This document shows positions 1 to 8,940 of a stretch of 64,000 bases of DNA, in pieces. A model generated the notes under the pieces. It saw only the letters and a list, made by a program, of their open reading frames with translations. It ran no database searches and was not told the DNA's origin. Source of the stretch: an uncultured Lachnospiraceae bacterium (GTDB taxonomy: Bacteria > Bacillota > Clostridia > Lachnospirales > Lachnospiraceae); contig CACZFF010000012.1 of NCBI GenBank assembly GCA_902780385.1, positions 31,316 to 95,315 on the forward strand, in the 5' to 3' direction. Position 1 is the first letter of the stretch; every line of letters begins with the position of its first letter. A program made the translations under genes and the position numbers.

Positions 1-259
1 TCCTGCGGGCCATCTCGGGATTATTGATCCTGCCGTCCTCCAGGGTGATGTCAGCCGCGGCCTTTCCCGTTGCAGGATCTGCAGCAGGGTATTGCTCCAG
101 AAGGCGGATCAGGGGCCCATAGATCGCGCCGCCGGGTGCCTCCAGAGCGCGGGCAGCCTCGTCTGCGAGCAGAATACGGCAGTTGTAATTTGACTTCATA
201 TAGTTCAGGATCTCGGATTTTCCGGCGCCTACACCGCCTGTCACACCGATCAGTTTCAA
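1..259 (-). CDS. coaE: Dephospho-CoA kinase, N-terminal part (runs off the window)
   Basis: CoaE phosphorylates dephospho-CoA in the last step of coenzyme A synthesis, in the cytoplasm. The visible N-terminus reads KLIGVTGGVGAGKSEIL, a Walker A P-loop in the form typical of CoaE. I place the start at a TTG (257-259) because an AGAGAGGAAA ribosome site precedes it and no ATG is nearby; the first residues then read MKLIG. About 86 codons are present and the C-terminus lies beyond position 1. It follows polA on the same strand, an arrangement common in Clostridia, and a palindromic repeat separates the two genes. Family assignment is firm; the start codon is an inference. Confidence 0.85.
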   Translation of the reverse strand, partial: MKLIGVTGGVGAGKSEILNYMKSNYNCRILLADEAARALEAPGGAIYGPLIRLLEQYPAADPATGKAAADITLEDGRINNPEMARR

Positions 260-301
260 TGTCGTTTCCTCTCTTTCCGGGTGAGTCTTCTTGAGTATTT
301 G

Positions 302-402
302 GAGTCTTTGGGGACAGTTCTGAAAAACTCATTTGAGTCTTTGGGGACGGTTCTGAAAAACTCATTGTATGCAATGAGTTTTTCAGAACCGTCCCTGGTG
401 AC
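302..402. repeat. GGGACGGTTCT-family palindromic repeat between polA and coaE
   Basis: Two direct copies of a unit starting GAGTCTTTGGGGAC (302 and 335) are followed by an inverted copy. The second direct copy and the inverted copy form perfect 24-bp arms (344-367 and 372-395) around a 4-base loop. The element abuts the polA stop: read on the minus strand, the polA TGA is the first three bases of the repeat's TGAGTC end. There is no T-run after the hairpin, so it is not a classical terminator. Related copies lie at 10021 and 29509, and degenerate halves near 3931 and 51538. Confidence 0.85.
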
Positions 403-3318
403 TCATTTTGCCAGGTACCAGTCGGTGCCGTTGTGGACGTCTGTCTCGAGGCGGACGGAGAGGTCGGCGGCGTTTTCCATCTCCTGTTCGAGGATGGCGC
501 TGACCTTTTCTTCTTCTCCGGGAGCGGTCTCGATGAGGAGTTCGTCATGGATCTGGAGGATGAGCTTCGATTGAAGCTGTTCGCGGTTAATGCGTTCCCA
601 GACACGGATCATGGCGATCTTCATGATGTCGGCGGCGGAGCCCTGGATGGGCGAGTTCATGGCAACGCGTTCGCCGAAGGAGCGCTGCATGAAGTTGCTG
701 GAGCTGAGCTCCGGAACAGGGCGTCTGCGGCCGTACATGGTTATGGCGTATCCCTTGGTCTTTGCGGAGGATACGAGGTTGTCCAGGAAGGTCTTGATGC
801 CCGGATAGGTCTTGAAATAGGCCTTGATATATTCGTTGGCTTCTGCCCGGGAGATCGAGAGGCCCTGGGAGAGGCCGAAGGAGCTGATGCCGTAGACGAT
901 ACCGAAGTTGACGGCCTTTGCGTTGCGGCGCTGAAGGGGGGTCACCTCCTCGAAAGGAGTGTGGAAGACCTTGGAGGCCGTGATGCGGTGGATGTCTTCG
1001 TTTTCTCTATATGCCTCGATCAGGCCGGGGTCTCCGGACATGTGCGCCAGGATCCTGAGCTCGATCTGGGAGTAGTCCGCGTCGGTGAAGGTATATCCGT
1101 CGCAGGGGACGAAGGCCTTGCGGATCTGGCGGCCCAGGTCCGTCTTCATGGGGATGTTCTGCAGATTGGGATCTGTAGAGCTGATGCGCCCGGTGGCTGT
1201 GATGGTCTGCTTGAGGGTCGTGTGGATCCTGCGGTCGTCCGCCACATAGGCCATGAGGCCGTCCGCATAGGTCGAGCGCAGCTTTGTGAGGCCGCGGTAC
1301 TCGAGGATATCATTGACGACAGGGTATTCGGGCGCCAGCTTCTCCAGGACGCCTGCGGCGGTGGAGTAGCCGGTCTTGGTCTTTTTGCCTCCGGGAAGGC
1401 CCATTTTTTCAAAAAGGATCTCGCCCAGCTGTTTGGGAGAAGCGATATTGAAGGTCTCTCCTGTCTCTTTATAAATCTGCTGTTCGAGCTCGTCGATCCT
1501 GCCGCCCAGGCTCTCACTGTAGGCGCGCAGGGCTTCGGGCTGGATGCGGATTCCCAGGCGTTCCATATCGGAGAGGATAAATGTCAGAGGGCGCTCTATC
1601 TGCGTGTAGAGGCTCCACATTTGCTGTTCTTCAAGCTTTGCGCGGACAGGCAGTGCGGTCTTGTGCAGGACCTGCGCGGCGCGGCAGGCATAGTTGATGA
1701 CCGTATCTGCTTCGTCTTCCATGGCCTCTGCCCAGGTTTTCTTATTAAAGAGCTGTTTTCTGGACTGCAGGGACTGTCCGAGATATTCGCTGGCGACATC
1801 CTCGATCTCATAATCATTTTTGAGAGGGTTGAGGAGATAGCAGCACACAAGGAGGTCCATGATGCCCTCCATGCGCACTTTTTCCCTGAACTCGTTTGCG
1901 GGATCGATCCCCCACAGAGGCATGTGGTCTTTGTGTGAAAACAGGGCAAGGACAGCATTTTTCTTTGTGTCGCGGACGGCAATTCTGATATCTTTCAGGA
2001 AAGAGATCAGATCTTCAGAGCTGAGTTTTTCCCCGACCCGTATGAAATAATTCTCCGGGAAGCCGTTCTGCCCGGGCTTGCCATGGTCTTCCGCGTCGCA
2101 GACAAGAGCGGCGCCCAGAAGACGGGTCTGCTCTTTCATGCCGTAGCCGGCGCGGTCCTGAAGCGGCCAGATGCCGATCACATAGGAGTCAGTCTTCTGC
2201 CCGTCCTGCATAGTAGGGGTTTCCGCGGCATTGGTATTCTGATCATCCGCGGCATCTTTATTCCGCGCATCCACAGCTTTGGTATGATCAGCGTCTGCAG
2301 CATTGGTATGATGGGCATCTGCAGCTTTGATTCCTGCCAGGATCCCCTGCTGCAGTGCTGTAAGCACGTTGACATCATCTATGATATGGATCTCGGTGTC
2401 CTCTTCTTTTTCCTCAATGACATCGCGGTCAAAGCGGGACAGGAAGTTTTTGAATCCCAGTTCCGTGCACAGTTCAAAGGCTTCGCGGGTATAATAGCCT
2501 TCTGCCTTTGCTTTTTCGGTGTCCAGTTCCACGTCGCAGTCTGTCTTGATGGTCACGAGGAAGAGGCTCATACGGGCCTGGTCTTCGTTCTCCTCCAGAT
2601 TTCTGTGAAGAGCGGGCTTTTTGATCTCATCGAGGTGAAGATATACACCGTCAACTGAGCCGTAGTCTTTGATCAGGGAGATGGCAGTCTTCTCTCCCAC
2701 CTTGGGGACACCGGGGATGTTGTCCGAGGAATCTCCCATCAGGGCCTTGACGTCGATGAACTGGCGGGGTGTCACGCCATAGGTCTCAATGACCTGGTCG
2801 GTGCGGAAATCGTCGATCACGGTCTGTCCCTGGCGGGTGCGGGGGATGCGGATGGTGATCCGGTCGGTCGCAATCTGCAGAAGGTCCCGGTCTCCGGACA
2901 AAAGGACGACATCCATGTCCTGAGCCTCCGCCTTTTTGGCAAGGGTTCCGAGAATATCATCAGCCTCCAGGCCGGCCTGTTCACGGATCTCAATTCCCAT
3001 GGCAGTGAGCATTTTTTTCATCAGAGGGACCTGCTCGCGGAGCTCATCGGGCATGGATCTGCGCGTGCCCTTGTAGTCCGCATAGGCGTCGTGCCTAAAT
3101 GTCGGCGCATGCACGTCAAAAGCCACCGTCAGATAATCCGGCTTCAGCTCGTCGAGCTGGCTGAAAAGAATATTGAGAAATCCATAGACCGCACCGGTAT
3201 GCAGCCCTTTGGCGTTCGTCAGATCCGGCATGCCGTAAAAGGCGCGGTTGAGAATGCTGTGTCCGTCGACCAGCAGAAGTTTCTTTTTTTCATTGCTCAT
3301 TGCGTTCTCATTGCTCAT
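403..3318 (-). CDS. polA: DNA polymerase I
   Basis: Replication and repair polymerase that removes RNA primers and fills gaps. The 971-residue protein has an N-terminal 5'-3' exonuclease (residues 1 to about 300, with SGDRDLLQI and GDSSDNIPGVP), a degenerate exonuclease-like middle and a C-terminal polymerase with motif A DADYSQIELR, motif B RRNAKAVNFGIVYG and motif C QIHDELL. The middle lacks the Asp-x-Glu metal ligands of a proofreading site, so proofreading is probably absent, as in many Gram-positive Pol I enzymes. Residues about 328-368 are a low-complexity insert rich in Ala, Asp, His and Asn with an 8-residue period. The start is uncertain because MSNE occurs twice (3318 and 3300); I prefer 3318, which has an AAAGAGAG site. 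Confidence 0.96.
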   Translation of the reverse strand: MSNENAMSNEKKKLLLVDGHSILNRAFYGMPDLTNAKGLHTGAVYGFLNILFSQLDELKPDYLTVAFDVHAPTFRHDAYADYKGTRRSMPDELREQVPLMKKMLTAMGIEIREQAGLEADDILGTLAKKAEAQDMDVVLLSGDRDLLQIATDRITIRIPRTRQGQTVIDDFRTDQVIETYGVTPRQFIDVKALMGDSSDNIPGVPKVGEKTAISLIKDYGSVDGVYLHLDEIKKPALHRNLEENEDQARMSLFLVTIKTDCDVELDTEKAKAEGYYTREAFELCTELGFKNFLSRFDRDVIEEKEEDTEIHIIDDVNVLTALQQGILAGIKAADAHHTNAADADHTKAVDARNKDAADDQNTNAAETPTMQDGQKTDSYVIGIWPLQDRAGYGMKEQTRLLGAALVCDAEDHGKPGQNGFPENYFIRVGEKLSSEDLISFLKDIRIAVRDTKKNAVLALFSHKDHMPLWGIDPANEFREKVRMEGIMDLLVCCYLLNPLKNDYEIEDVASEYLGQSLQSRKQLFNKKTWAEAMEDEADTVINYACRAAQVLHKTALPVRAKLEEQQMWSLYTQIERPLTFILSDMERLGIRIQPEALRAYSESLGGRIDELEQQIYKETGETFNIASPKQLGEILFEKMGLPGGKKTKTGYSTAAGVLEKLAPEYPVVNDILEYRGLTKLRSTYADGLMAYVADDRRIHTTLKQTITATGRISSTDPNLQNIPMKTDLGRQIRKAFVPCDGYTFTDADYSQIELRILAHMSGDPGLIEAYRENEDIHRITASKVFHTPFEEVTPLQRRNAKAVNFGIVYGISSFGLSQGLSISRAEANEYIKAYFKTYPGIKTFLDNLVSSAKTKGYAITMYGRRRPVPELSSSNFMQRSFGERVAMNSPIQGSAADIMKIAMIRVWERINREQLQSKLILQIHDELLIETAPGEEEKVSAILEQEMENAADLSVRLETDVHNGTDWYLAK
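2217..2335. repeat. In-frame imperfect tandem repeat inside polA
   Basis: A degenerate 24-bp tandem repeat, about five units, encodes the 8-residue Ala/Asp/His/Asn repeat between the 5' nuclease and the degenerate exonuclease domain of Pol I. It adds a flexible linker without shifting the frame. Similar in-frame expansions occur in larC, the His-rich GTPase, the BMP-like protein and one nitrogenase-like subunit in this window. Confidence 0.7.
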
Positions 3319-3459
3319 CGCGGGTAAACTCTCTTTCTAAAATGCCTGTGCCGCCCACAGGAGCGGTCTGCTCAGACAGCAGGCTTTTTCTCTGAGAAAA
3401 AAGTGAATGATCTGAAATACAGGAAAAGTTTTCATCAGATGATCTATCGGATGCAACTA

Positions 3460-3783
3460 TCAGATGAATATATACAGGATGGCTGTCACAACCGCTGTGA
3501 AGATTGCCACAGTCTCAAAGACAGCCGCCGTCATTGACAGACGTCTTCTCTTGCGCAGCAGTTCCCTTTCTGAATTGATATATGCAGGAAGATCCTTTGA
3601 AAGATTGAGCTCCTCTCCGGCACTTTTTTCATCGAACACTCTCTTGACGAGGTACTGGATCTCCAGTTCCTCGCGGCAGCTCTTGCATTCGTCATAGTGA
3701 TTGAGAAATCTGCGGAGGGAATCGTTGTCCAGTGTGTCGTCCAGAAAGCCCGGCACCATACTGGAAAAGTCCTTGCAGGTCAT
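3460..3783 (-). CDS. Small zinc-finger (zf-HC2-like) membrane protein
   Basis: A 107-residue protein starting MTCKDFSSMV. It carries a His-x3-Cys-x2-Cys motif (HYDECKSC, residues about 30-37) like the N-terminal zinc-binding domain of many anti-sigma factors, then a basic stretch KRRR and one C-terminal membrane segment (about 85-107). I chose the ATG at 3783 because GGAGG lies nine bases upstream; ATGs further upstream lack such a site. No ECF sigma factor gene is adjacent, so a role as anti-sigma factor is only suggested. It lies upstream of polA on the same strand. Confidence 0.7.
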   Translation of the reverse strand: MTCKDFSSMVPGFLDDTLDNDSLRRFLNHYDECKSCREELEIQYLVKRVFDEKSAGEELNLSKDLPAYINSERELLRKRRRLSMTAAVFETVAIFTAVVTAILYIFI

Positions 3784-3930
3784 GTGTAAAAACCTCCAAA
3801 CCACATGCATTACCACATGCATTTTCGGCCGCTCATCTCCTGAGCGCCTTGATTCTTTCGTGCAATGTATTGTACCACAAACCCAAACATAAAGAAATGC
3901 ACAGATTGATGTGCAGGCTGTGCGGGTGGG

Positions 3931-3951
3931 GAGTCATTCAGAACTGTCTCC
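3931..3951. repeat. Degenerate half-copy of the GGGACGGTTCT repeat
   Basis: The stretch GAGTCATTCAGAACTGTCTC matches one arm of the palindromic repeats at 302 and 29509 with a few changes. No partner arm is nearby, so it looks like a decayed half-element in the gap before the citrate synthase gene. Confidence 0.5.
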
Positions 3952-4025
3952 GGTGTCCAATAAGGCAGTTTTATGCCTAATTATGCTTAATCTGAGTATT
4001 TGAAGGGTTTTTGAGGAAAAATCAA

Positions 4026-4053
4026 TGGACTTTTTTTCCTGACATGGTATAAT
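4026..4053 (+). promoter_or_regulatory. Probable promoter of the citrate synthase gene
   Basis: A perfect TATAAT (4048-4053) lies 16 bases after TGGACT (4026-4031), a four-of-six match to the -35 consensus. It sits 64 bases before the citrate synthase start, and the region from 3784 holds no other gene. Confidence 0.55.
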
Positions 4054-4117
4054 CTAACAATCCGAAGAAATGCATAAGTGTATACAATCATACCAAATTC
4101 ACTGAACAGGAGGCATT

Positions 4118-5482
4118 ATGTCCAATTATACACCTGCTCACTTTAATGATGACAGCATTCTGGCTCGCTATTACGGGCGTTCGTCGGTCTTCACGAACAT
4201 TCCGAACAGTTTATTTACAGAATATAATGTTAAGAAAGGTCTTCGAAATGAAGACGGTACCGGCGTCCGTATCGGTCTGACCAGGATCTCAGATGTCGTG
4301 GGCTATACCAATGATGAGAAGGGAAATGTCATCCCCTGCGAGGGCGATCTGCTCTTCCGCGGCTATTCCATCAAGGATCTGATCAAGAACAGGCAGAAAA
4401 ATTTCGGTTTTGAGGAAACCTGTTTCCTTCTGCTGTTCGGTTATCTGCCGGACAAGGAAGAGTTTGAGAATTTCAAGACTTGTCTCTCCATGCGGTATGA
4501 GCTGCCCGAGAGCTTTCTCGGCAACGAGCTTCTGCTCAAGCCGGCGCGCAACCTCATGAACAAGCTGCAGTCCGCAGTTCTGTCCCTCTACAACTACGAT
4601 ACTTCTCCCGACGAGACCGATGTATACCAGAATCTCCTCAAAGGAATCAATCTGATCGCGAAATTCCCCGCCCTGGGATGTTACGCATACTACACAAAGG
4701 TGCATTCCTTTGACAGGAGCTCTCTGATCATCCACTATCCGCGCCGCGAGTATTCCATCGCAGAGAATATTCTCTACATGCTGCGCCCGGACGGTAAATT
4801 TACAAATCACGAAGCGAATCTGCTCGACGCCATCCTGCTGATCCACGCGGATCACGGCGGCGGTAACAACTCGACCTTCACAAACGTCGTGGTCGGTTCC
4901 ACCGGCACAGATCTTTATTCCGCACTCAGCGCCTCCATCGGTTCTCTGAAGGGTCCCAAGCACGGCGGCGCCAACATCTCTGTGGCAAAGATGATGCGCC
5001 AGATCATCGCGGACACGGATTACACGGCAAACAAGGATCAGCTTCGCGATATCATCAACCGGATCCTGGACAGGGATTATTTTGACCACAGCGGACTGAT
5101 CTACGGTTTCGGCCATGCAGTCTACACTTTGAGCGATCCCCGTGCCGAGATCCTGCGTAAGCTCTGCAGAAATCTCGCCGAGGAACAGGGCTGCATGTAC
5201 AAGTTCACCTTCTATAAGCTGTTTGAGGACACGGTCAAGGAGACCATGCGCGAGCGCACCGGCAAGATCCTGACTTCCAACGTCGACCTCTATTCAGGCT
5301 TTGCCTACAGCATGCTGGGCATCCCGGAGGAGCTCTTCACTCCTCTCTTCGCCACTGCCCGAGTGGCCGGCTGGGTAGCCCACAACCTTGAGAACAAGCT
5401 CTACGACGGCCGTATCATGCGTCCCGCCACCAAGTATGTCGGCGAGACCCAGGAATTCATCCCCATGAATAAGAGGCCCTGA
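4118..5482 (+). CDS. gltA: Citrate synthase
   Basis: Condenses acetyl-CoA with oxaloacetate to citrate, probably to feed 2-oxoglutarate and glutamate synthesis in an anaerobe. The 454-residue protein has the family's active-site histidines in HADHGGGNNSTF, GPKHGGAN and GFGHAVY, and the oxaloacetate-binding Arg region near the C-terminus. It belongs to the longer clostridial form (E. coli GltA has about 427 residues). The ATG has a clean ACAGGAGG site 6 bases upstream. It is a single-gene transcript, with a promoter at 4026-4053 and a strong terminator right after it. A 2-methylcitrate synthase role cannot be excluded, but no prp genes are nearby. Confidence 0.95.
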   Translation: MSNYTPAHFNDDSILARYYGRSSVFTNIPNSLFTEYNVKKGLRNEDGTGVRIGLTRISDVVGYTNDEKGNVIPCEGDLLFRGYSIKDLIKNRQKNFGFEETCFLLLFGYLPDKEEFENFKTCLSMRYELPESFLGNELLLKPARNLMNKLQSAVLSLYNYDTSPDETDVYQNLLKGINLIAKFPALGCYAYYTKVHSFDRSSLIIHYPRREYSIAENILYMLRPDGKFTNHEANLLDAILLIHADHGGGNNSTFTNVVVGSTGTDLYSALSASIGSLKGPKHGGANISVAKMMRQIIADTDYTANKDQLRDIINRILDRDYFDHSGLIYGFGHAVYTLSDPRAEILRKLCRNLAEEQGCMYKFTFYKLFEDTVKETMRERTGKILTSNVDLYSGFAYSMLGIPEELFTPLFATARVAGWVAHNLENKLYDGRIMRPATKYVGETQEFIPMNKRP

Positions 5483-5505
5483 TCAATAATTTCATTGTCA
5501 TAAAA

Positions 5506-5543
5506 AACTGCCCGCCGGCGCAAATACCGGCGGGCAGTTTTTT
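5506..5543. terminator. Strong bidirectional intrinsic terminator
   Basis: Thirteen-base perfect arms (5506-5518 and 5527-5539) rich in G and C, with a T-run on the plus side (5538-5543) and an A-run on the other. It ends the citrate synthase transcript and can also serve the convergent gene at 5583. Confidence 0.9.
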
Positions 5544-5582
5544 CATATCGTACAAAAAGAAGCATATAAAGAAGCAGTAATT

Positions 5583-6296
5583 TTATGCTTCTGTCTTTCC
5601 GTCATCGAAAAGCTCTTCGACCTTGTCAGGTTCCTGCTCGAATTTCTCAGCAATTTCTTCTGCAGCTTCACCGGCTTCCTCAACGGCATCTTCAACCGCT
5701 TCCGCAGCTTCATCGACGGCTTCCGCGGCAGCATCTGCAGCATCCTCTGCAAGTTCTTCTGCCACAGCGTCATCGATTGCTTCCGCCTCGGCAGTGTCGA
5801 GGTCATCATCAGCAACTTCCTTAAAATCCTCATCAAAGATATCCTCTTCAGGCTCCTGCAGGGCTTCCTTGACCTTTACAGCGCCGTCCGCGAAGACGTC
5901 CTTCATCTTGCCGGCTGTCTCGCCGACCACCTCAAGAACAGTCTCGCCCTTGGGTCCGATCGCTTCTTTGATACGGGTATATGCCTGGCTGGATCCCTGT
6001 TTGATCGTTGTATAGGTCCTGGAGGCAGCTGCCTTCACCTTTGCAGCCCGCTCTTCATAATCCGACTTTTTCGCTTCTTCAGAAGCTTCCTCCTCTTCCT
6101 CAGCGTCTGCATCTGCCTCAGCTCCGGCATCTTCTGCGTCTTCGTCCTCGTCGATATCATCATCTGCGAAAATCTCGTCATCATCATCGATATCGCAGTA
6201 AGAATCTTTGGATGTCTCCTCAAGGTAGTAATAGACTGTCGCTGCTGCTACACCAAGTACAGTAGCTCCGAATAACAATCTGCCCAATTTGCTCAT
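5583..6296 (-). CDS. Acidic Ala/Glu/Asp-rich membrane-anchored protein of unknown function
   Basis: A 237-residue protein beginning MSKLGRLLFGATVLGVAA. The first 25 residues form one membrane segment, then come a very acidic stretch (about 40-80), a more balanced middle with ATRTYTTIKQ-like helices (about 80-150) and a long Ala/Glu-rich, probably coiled-coil tail. The ATG at 6296 is chosen because GGAGG lies six bases upstream; an open frame extends 53 codons further but without a ribosome site. The N-terminal Gly/Ala segment followed by YYY resembles small YtxH-like envelope proteins. No function is recognised. It lies convergent to citrate synthase. Confidence 0.7.
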   Translation of the reverse strand: MSKLGRLLFGATVLGVAAATVYYYLEETSKDSYCDIDDDDEIFADDDIDEDEDAEDAGAEADADAEEEEEASEEAKKSDYEERAAKVKAAASRTYTTIKQGSSQAYTRIKEAIGPKGETVLEVVGETAGKMKDVFADGAVKVKEALQEPEEDIFDEDFKEVADDDLDTAEAEAIDDAVAEELAEDAADAAAEAVDEAAEAVEDAVEEAGEAAEEIAEKFEQEPDKVEELFDDGKTEA

Positions 6297-6603
6297 AATA
6301 GCCCTCCATGATCTTTCATATGAATCTCTGTAAATCCGGCTGATCTTTTTTGCAGCAAACGCAATGGATGCAATAAAAACAAACGGAATTACTTCGAAGC
6401 TTCTGAATCTCCGCCCGCAACCGGCACAAAAGCCTTTCGGAACGGCCTTGTACACTATAGTACAGCATTTTTTTAAAAATTTAAAGTAAGAAAGCTGACA
6501 ATGTTAAACAATCTGAAAAAAAAGGATACTTCTCTCACTTCTCAGCTGCCGGTGCCCCGCAGAACCGTCGTAAGCAGCTGTCGAGGCAGCAGGGCTGAAA
6601 ATG

Positions 6604-7986
6604 TCATTCCTGCCGCTCTTCTCTTTCCAATGCTCTTTCCGGCATCGCCTTTCTGCAGACGAGGAAGTAAGCGAGCAGGACCATGAATCCTGTGATCAGC
6701 CAGGATGCAGGATAGACATAGAGCAGAAAGCCGAAATCGCGATGTCGGGGAAACAGGGTCAATACCCAGAAGATCCTGAACACGCAGGTCCCGAAAATAG
6801 TGATCACGGTCGGCGTCATGGAGTAGCCCATGCCCCGCATGGCGGATCCGGAGATTTCATAGCTGGATACCATCCACTGGAAAGCCAGGATATGGGTAAA
6901 GCGGATGACGGCATATTTGAAGACTTCGGGATCCGTTGTGAAAAGAGACAGTGTGAAATGACGTCCCGCGATAAAAAGGAAATCCAGTGTTCCGGCTCCG
7001 ATCACTGTAAACAGAATGGCAAGGCGGAATACCTTTTTTACCCTGTCATACTTTCCTGCCGCATAATTCTGGCTGGTGAAGGTGACCGTGGCCTGGTTGA
7101 AGGAATTCACGATATAATAGGCAATGATCTCGAAATTCAGGGCCGCCGCGGAGCCCGCGGAAGCAGACGAGCCGAAGCTGTTGACACCGGACTGGATCAC
7201 AGTGTTGGAGAGAGAAAAAACAACGCCCTGAAGGCCGGCGGGCAGTCCTATGCGGATCATCTGCATCAGATACCCTCTATGGATCTGCAGGTTTTTCGAA
7301 TTCAGCCTGAACTCGTCTTCCTCGTGCAGCAAAAACCACATGACCAGAAAAGAACTGACCATATTGGAAGTCACGGTCGCCGAAGCGACGCCGATCACGT
7401 GCAGGTGAAAGACAATGACCAGCAGAAGGTTGAGCAGCACGTTGAGGACGCCGCCGCAGATCAGCGCATAGACCGGGCGCGTACTGTCGCCCTTACTGCG
7501 AAGGATCGCGGCGCCGAAATTATAGAGCATGATAAATGGCATGCCCAGGAAATAAATGCGCAGGTACAGGACAGCAAGGTCCAGGACATCCTCCGGCGTA
7601 TTCATGAGCGTCAGCATCGGCCTTGCGATGCTGATTCCCACAAAGAGCAGGAGGACACCGCTGATCAGTGCAACAACTACCGCCGTGTGTACAGCTGTGG
7701 GAATCTCATCCTTCCTCCCGCGTCCGATCAGGCTGGCGATGACGACATTGGTGCCGACTGACAGGCCGACAAAGAGCGCTACGACCAGATTGATGACAGA
7801 GGAATTGCTGCCGACCGCAGCCATGGCCTGACTCGATGCAAAGCGGCCTACGACCGCCGTGTCCGCCGCGTTGAAGAGCTGCTGCAGCATACTCGAGAGT
7901 GCCAGCGGCAGGGCAAACAATATGATCGGCCCCGCGAGAGGGCCGTTGAGCATATCAATATTACGTCTTTTTCTTGTCTGTGTCAT
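6604..7986 (-). CDS. MATE-family multidrug/Na+ (H+) antiporter
   Basis: A 460-residue integral membrane protein with about twelve membrane segments in two homologous halves, as in MATE exporters. The N-terminus has the family signature LNGPLAGPIILFALP followed by NAADTAVVGRF. It probably exports a small cationic or hydrophobic compound in exchange for Na+ or H+; the substrate cannot be read from sequence. The ATG at 7986 is preferred; an in-frame TTG at 8016 has no ribosome site. The gene lies 49 bases after pgeF on the same strand and may be cotranscribed. No regulator is adjacent. Confidence 0.9.
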   Translation of the reverse strand: MTQTRKRRNIDMLNGPLAGPIILFALPLALSSMLQQLFNAADTAVVGRFASSQAMAAVGSNSSVINLVVALFVGLSVGTNVVIASLIGRGRKDEIPTAVHTAVVVALISGVLLLFVGISIARPMLTLMNTPEDVLDLAVLYLRIYFLGMPFIMLYNFGAAILRSKGDSTRPVYALICGGVLNVLLNLLLVIVFHLHVIGVASATVTSNMVSSFLVMWFLLHEEDEFRLNSKNLQIHRGYLMQMIRIGLPAGLQGVVFSLSNTVIQSGVNSFGSSASAGSAAALNFEIIAYYIVNSFNQATVTFTSQNYAAGKYDRVKKVFRLAILFTVIGAGTLDFLFIAGRHFTLSLFTTDPEVFKYAVIRFTHILAFQWMVSSYEISGSAMRGMGYSMTPTVITIFGTCVFRIFWVLTLFPRHRDFGFLLYVYPASWLITGFMVLLAYFLVCRKAMPERALEREERQE

Positions 7987-8035
7987 TTTATCTGTTCCAA
8001 CTTTTTCAATGCTCAAAAACTGTGGTTAATATTGC

Positions 8036-8893
8036 TCAGACCATCATCAGAAAAGCGCCCTGATTGCCGCGTTCCCCATTGGTCGCCCGGTGGGAAAAGA
8101 GCGACTCGCTGTTCTCGCAGGTGCAGAGATTGGTGACCGTCAGGTGATCCTGTCTGATCCCCGATTCAAGGAGGATCCGCTCACAGGCACGCCACAGATC
8201 CAGCTGGTATTTCCCCGGGCGTTTTCCCCTTGCCAGGATCCGGGGGATGGTATGGGAATTAAAACATGTCCTCATGGCATCCGCAACATCCTCGGAGACT
8301 TCATAACAGTCCGCACAGATGGAGGGACCGATGGCAGCATAAATATCCTCCGGCCTGCACCCGTAGATGTCTGTCATCTTTCGGATCGTCACTTGGCCGA
8401 TTCTGGCGACAGTACCCTTCCAGCCGCTGTGGGCAAGCGCTATGACTCTGCGCTCCGGATCATAAAAATAGATCGGTACGCAGTCGGCGTGGGAAGTGTA
8501 AAGGACAAGTCCGGGCACATCTGTGATCAGACCGTCCACGTCTGTATAATCGCGGTCTCTGGTCACACCCTTGCCCCCGTCCGCTTCCGTTACAATGCGG
8601 ACATTCGCAGTGTGCGTCTGCTGTGCGCAGACAATGCGGTCAGGCGCCACATCAAAAAAACGCGCAGTGCGGCGGAAATTCTCGTTGATATTTTCATCCG
8701 GATCATAGAGTCCCCGGCGGAAATTCAGGGAGGATAGATATCCTTCGGAGACACCGCCTGCCCGAGTTGTAAAGCAGTGGCGTATGCCCGGAAGATCTTC
8801 CCATGCGGCAAATGTCAGAACGGGAAAGGAAGTGCCGCCCTCCAGCGGCACCTGCTTTTGGCAAAATATTTTTTCCTGTGTCTTAAAAGTCAT
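8036..8893 (-). CDS. pgeF: Peptidoglycan editing factor PgeF (laccase-domain, YfiH/YlmD family)
   Basis: A 285-residue cytoplasmic protein of the multicopper-oxidase-like YfiH family. Members hydrolyse mis-incorporated UDP-MurNAc-L-Ser or act as purine nucleoside phosphorylases, using a Zn site. The hallmark motifs are present: QQTHTANV, TSHADCVPI, LAHSGWKGTV and GPSICADCYEV, which supply the His and Cys metal ligands. The start has GAGG about 13 bases upstream. The MATE gene follows it on the same strand. Older databases call the family polyphenol oxidase or laccase, but that activity is doubtful. Confidence 0.9.
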   Translation of the reverse strand: MTFKTQEKIFCQKQVPLEGGTSFPVLTFAAWEDLPGIRHCFTTRAGGVSEGYLSSLNFRRGLYDPDENINENFRRTARFFDVAPDRIVCAQQTHTANVRIVTEADGGKGVTRDRDYTDVDGLITDVPGLVLYTSHADCVPIYFYDPERRVIALAHSGWKGTVARIGQVTIRKMTDIYGCRPEDIYAAIGPSICADCYEVSEDVADAMRTCFNSHTIPRILARGKRPGKYQLDLWRACERILLESGIRQDHLTVTNLCTCENSESLFSHRATNGERGNQGAFLMMV

Positions 8894-8940
8894 TTCTGTT
8901 TAAAAACCTCGTAAAAAAAGCCAGTAAGGATGCCAGTAAT

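Noticed and set aside
433-1938. A 501-codon plus-strand open frame opposite polA
   Set aside because: It is the antisense shadow of the polA coding frame, lacks a ribosome site and shows no domain.
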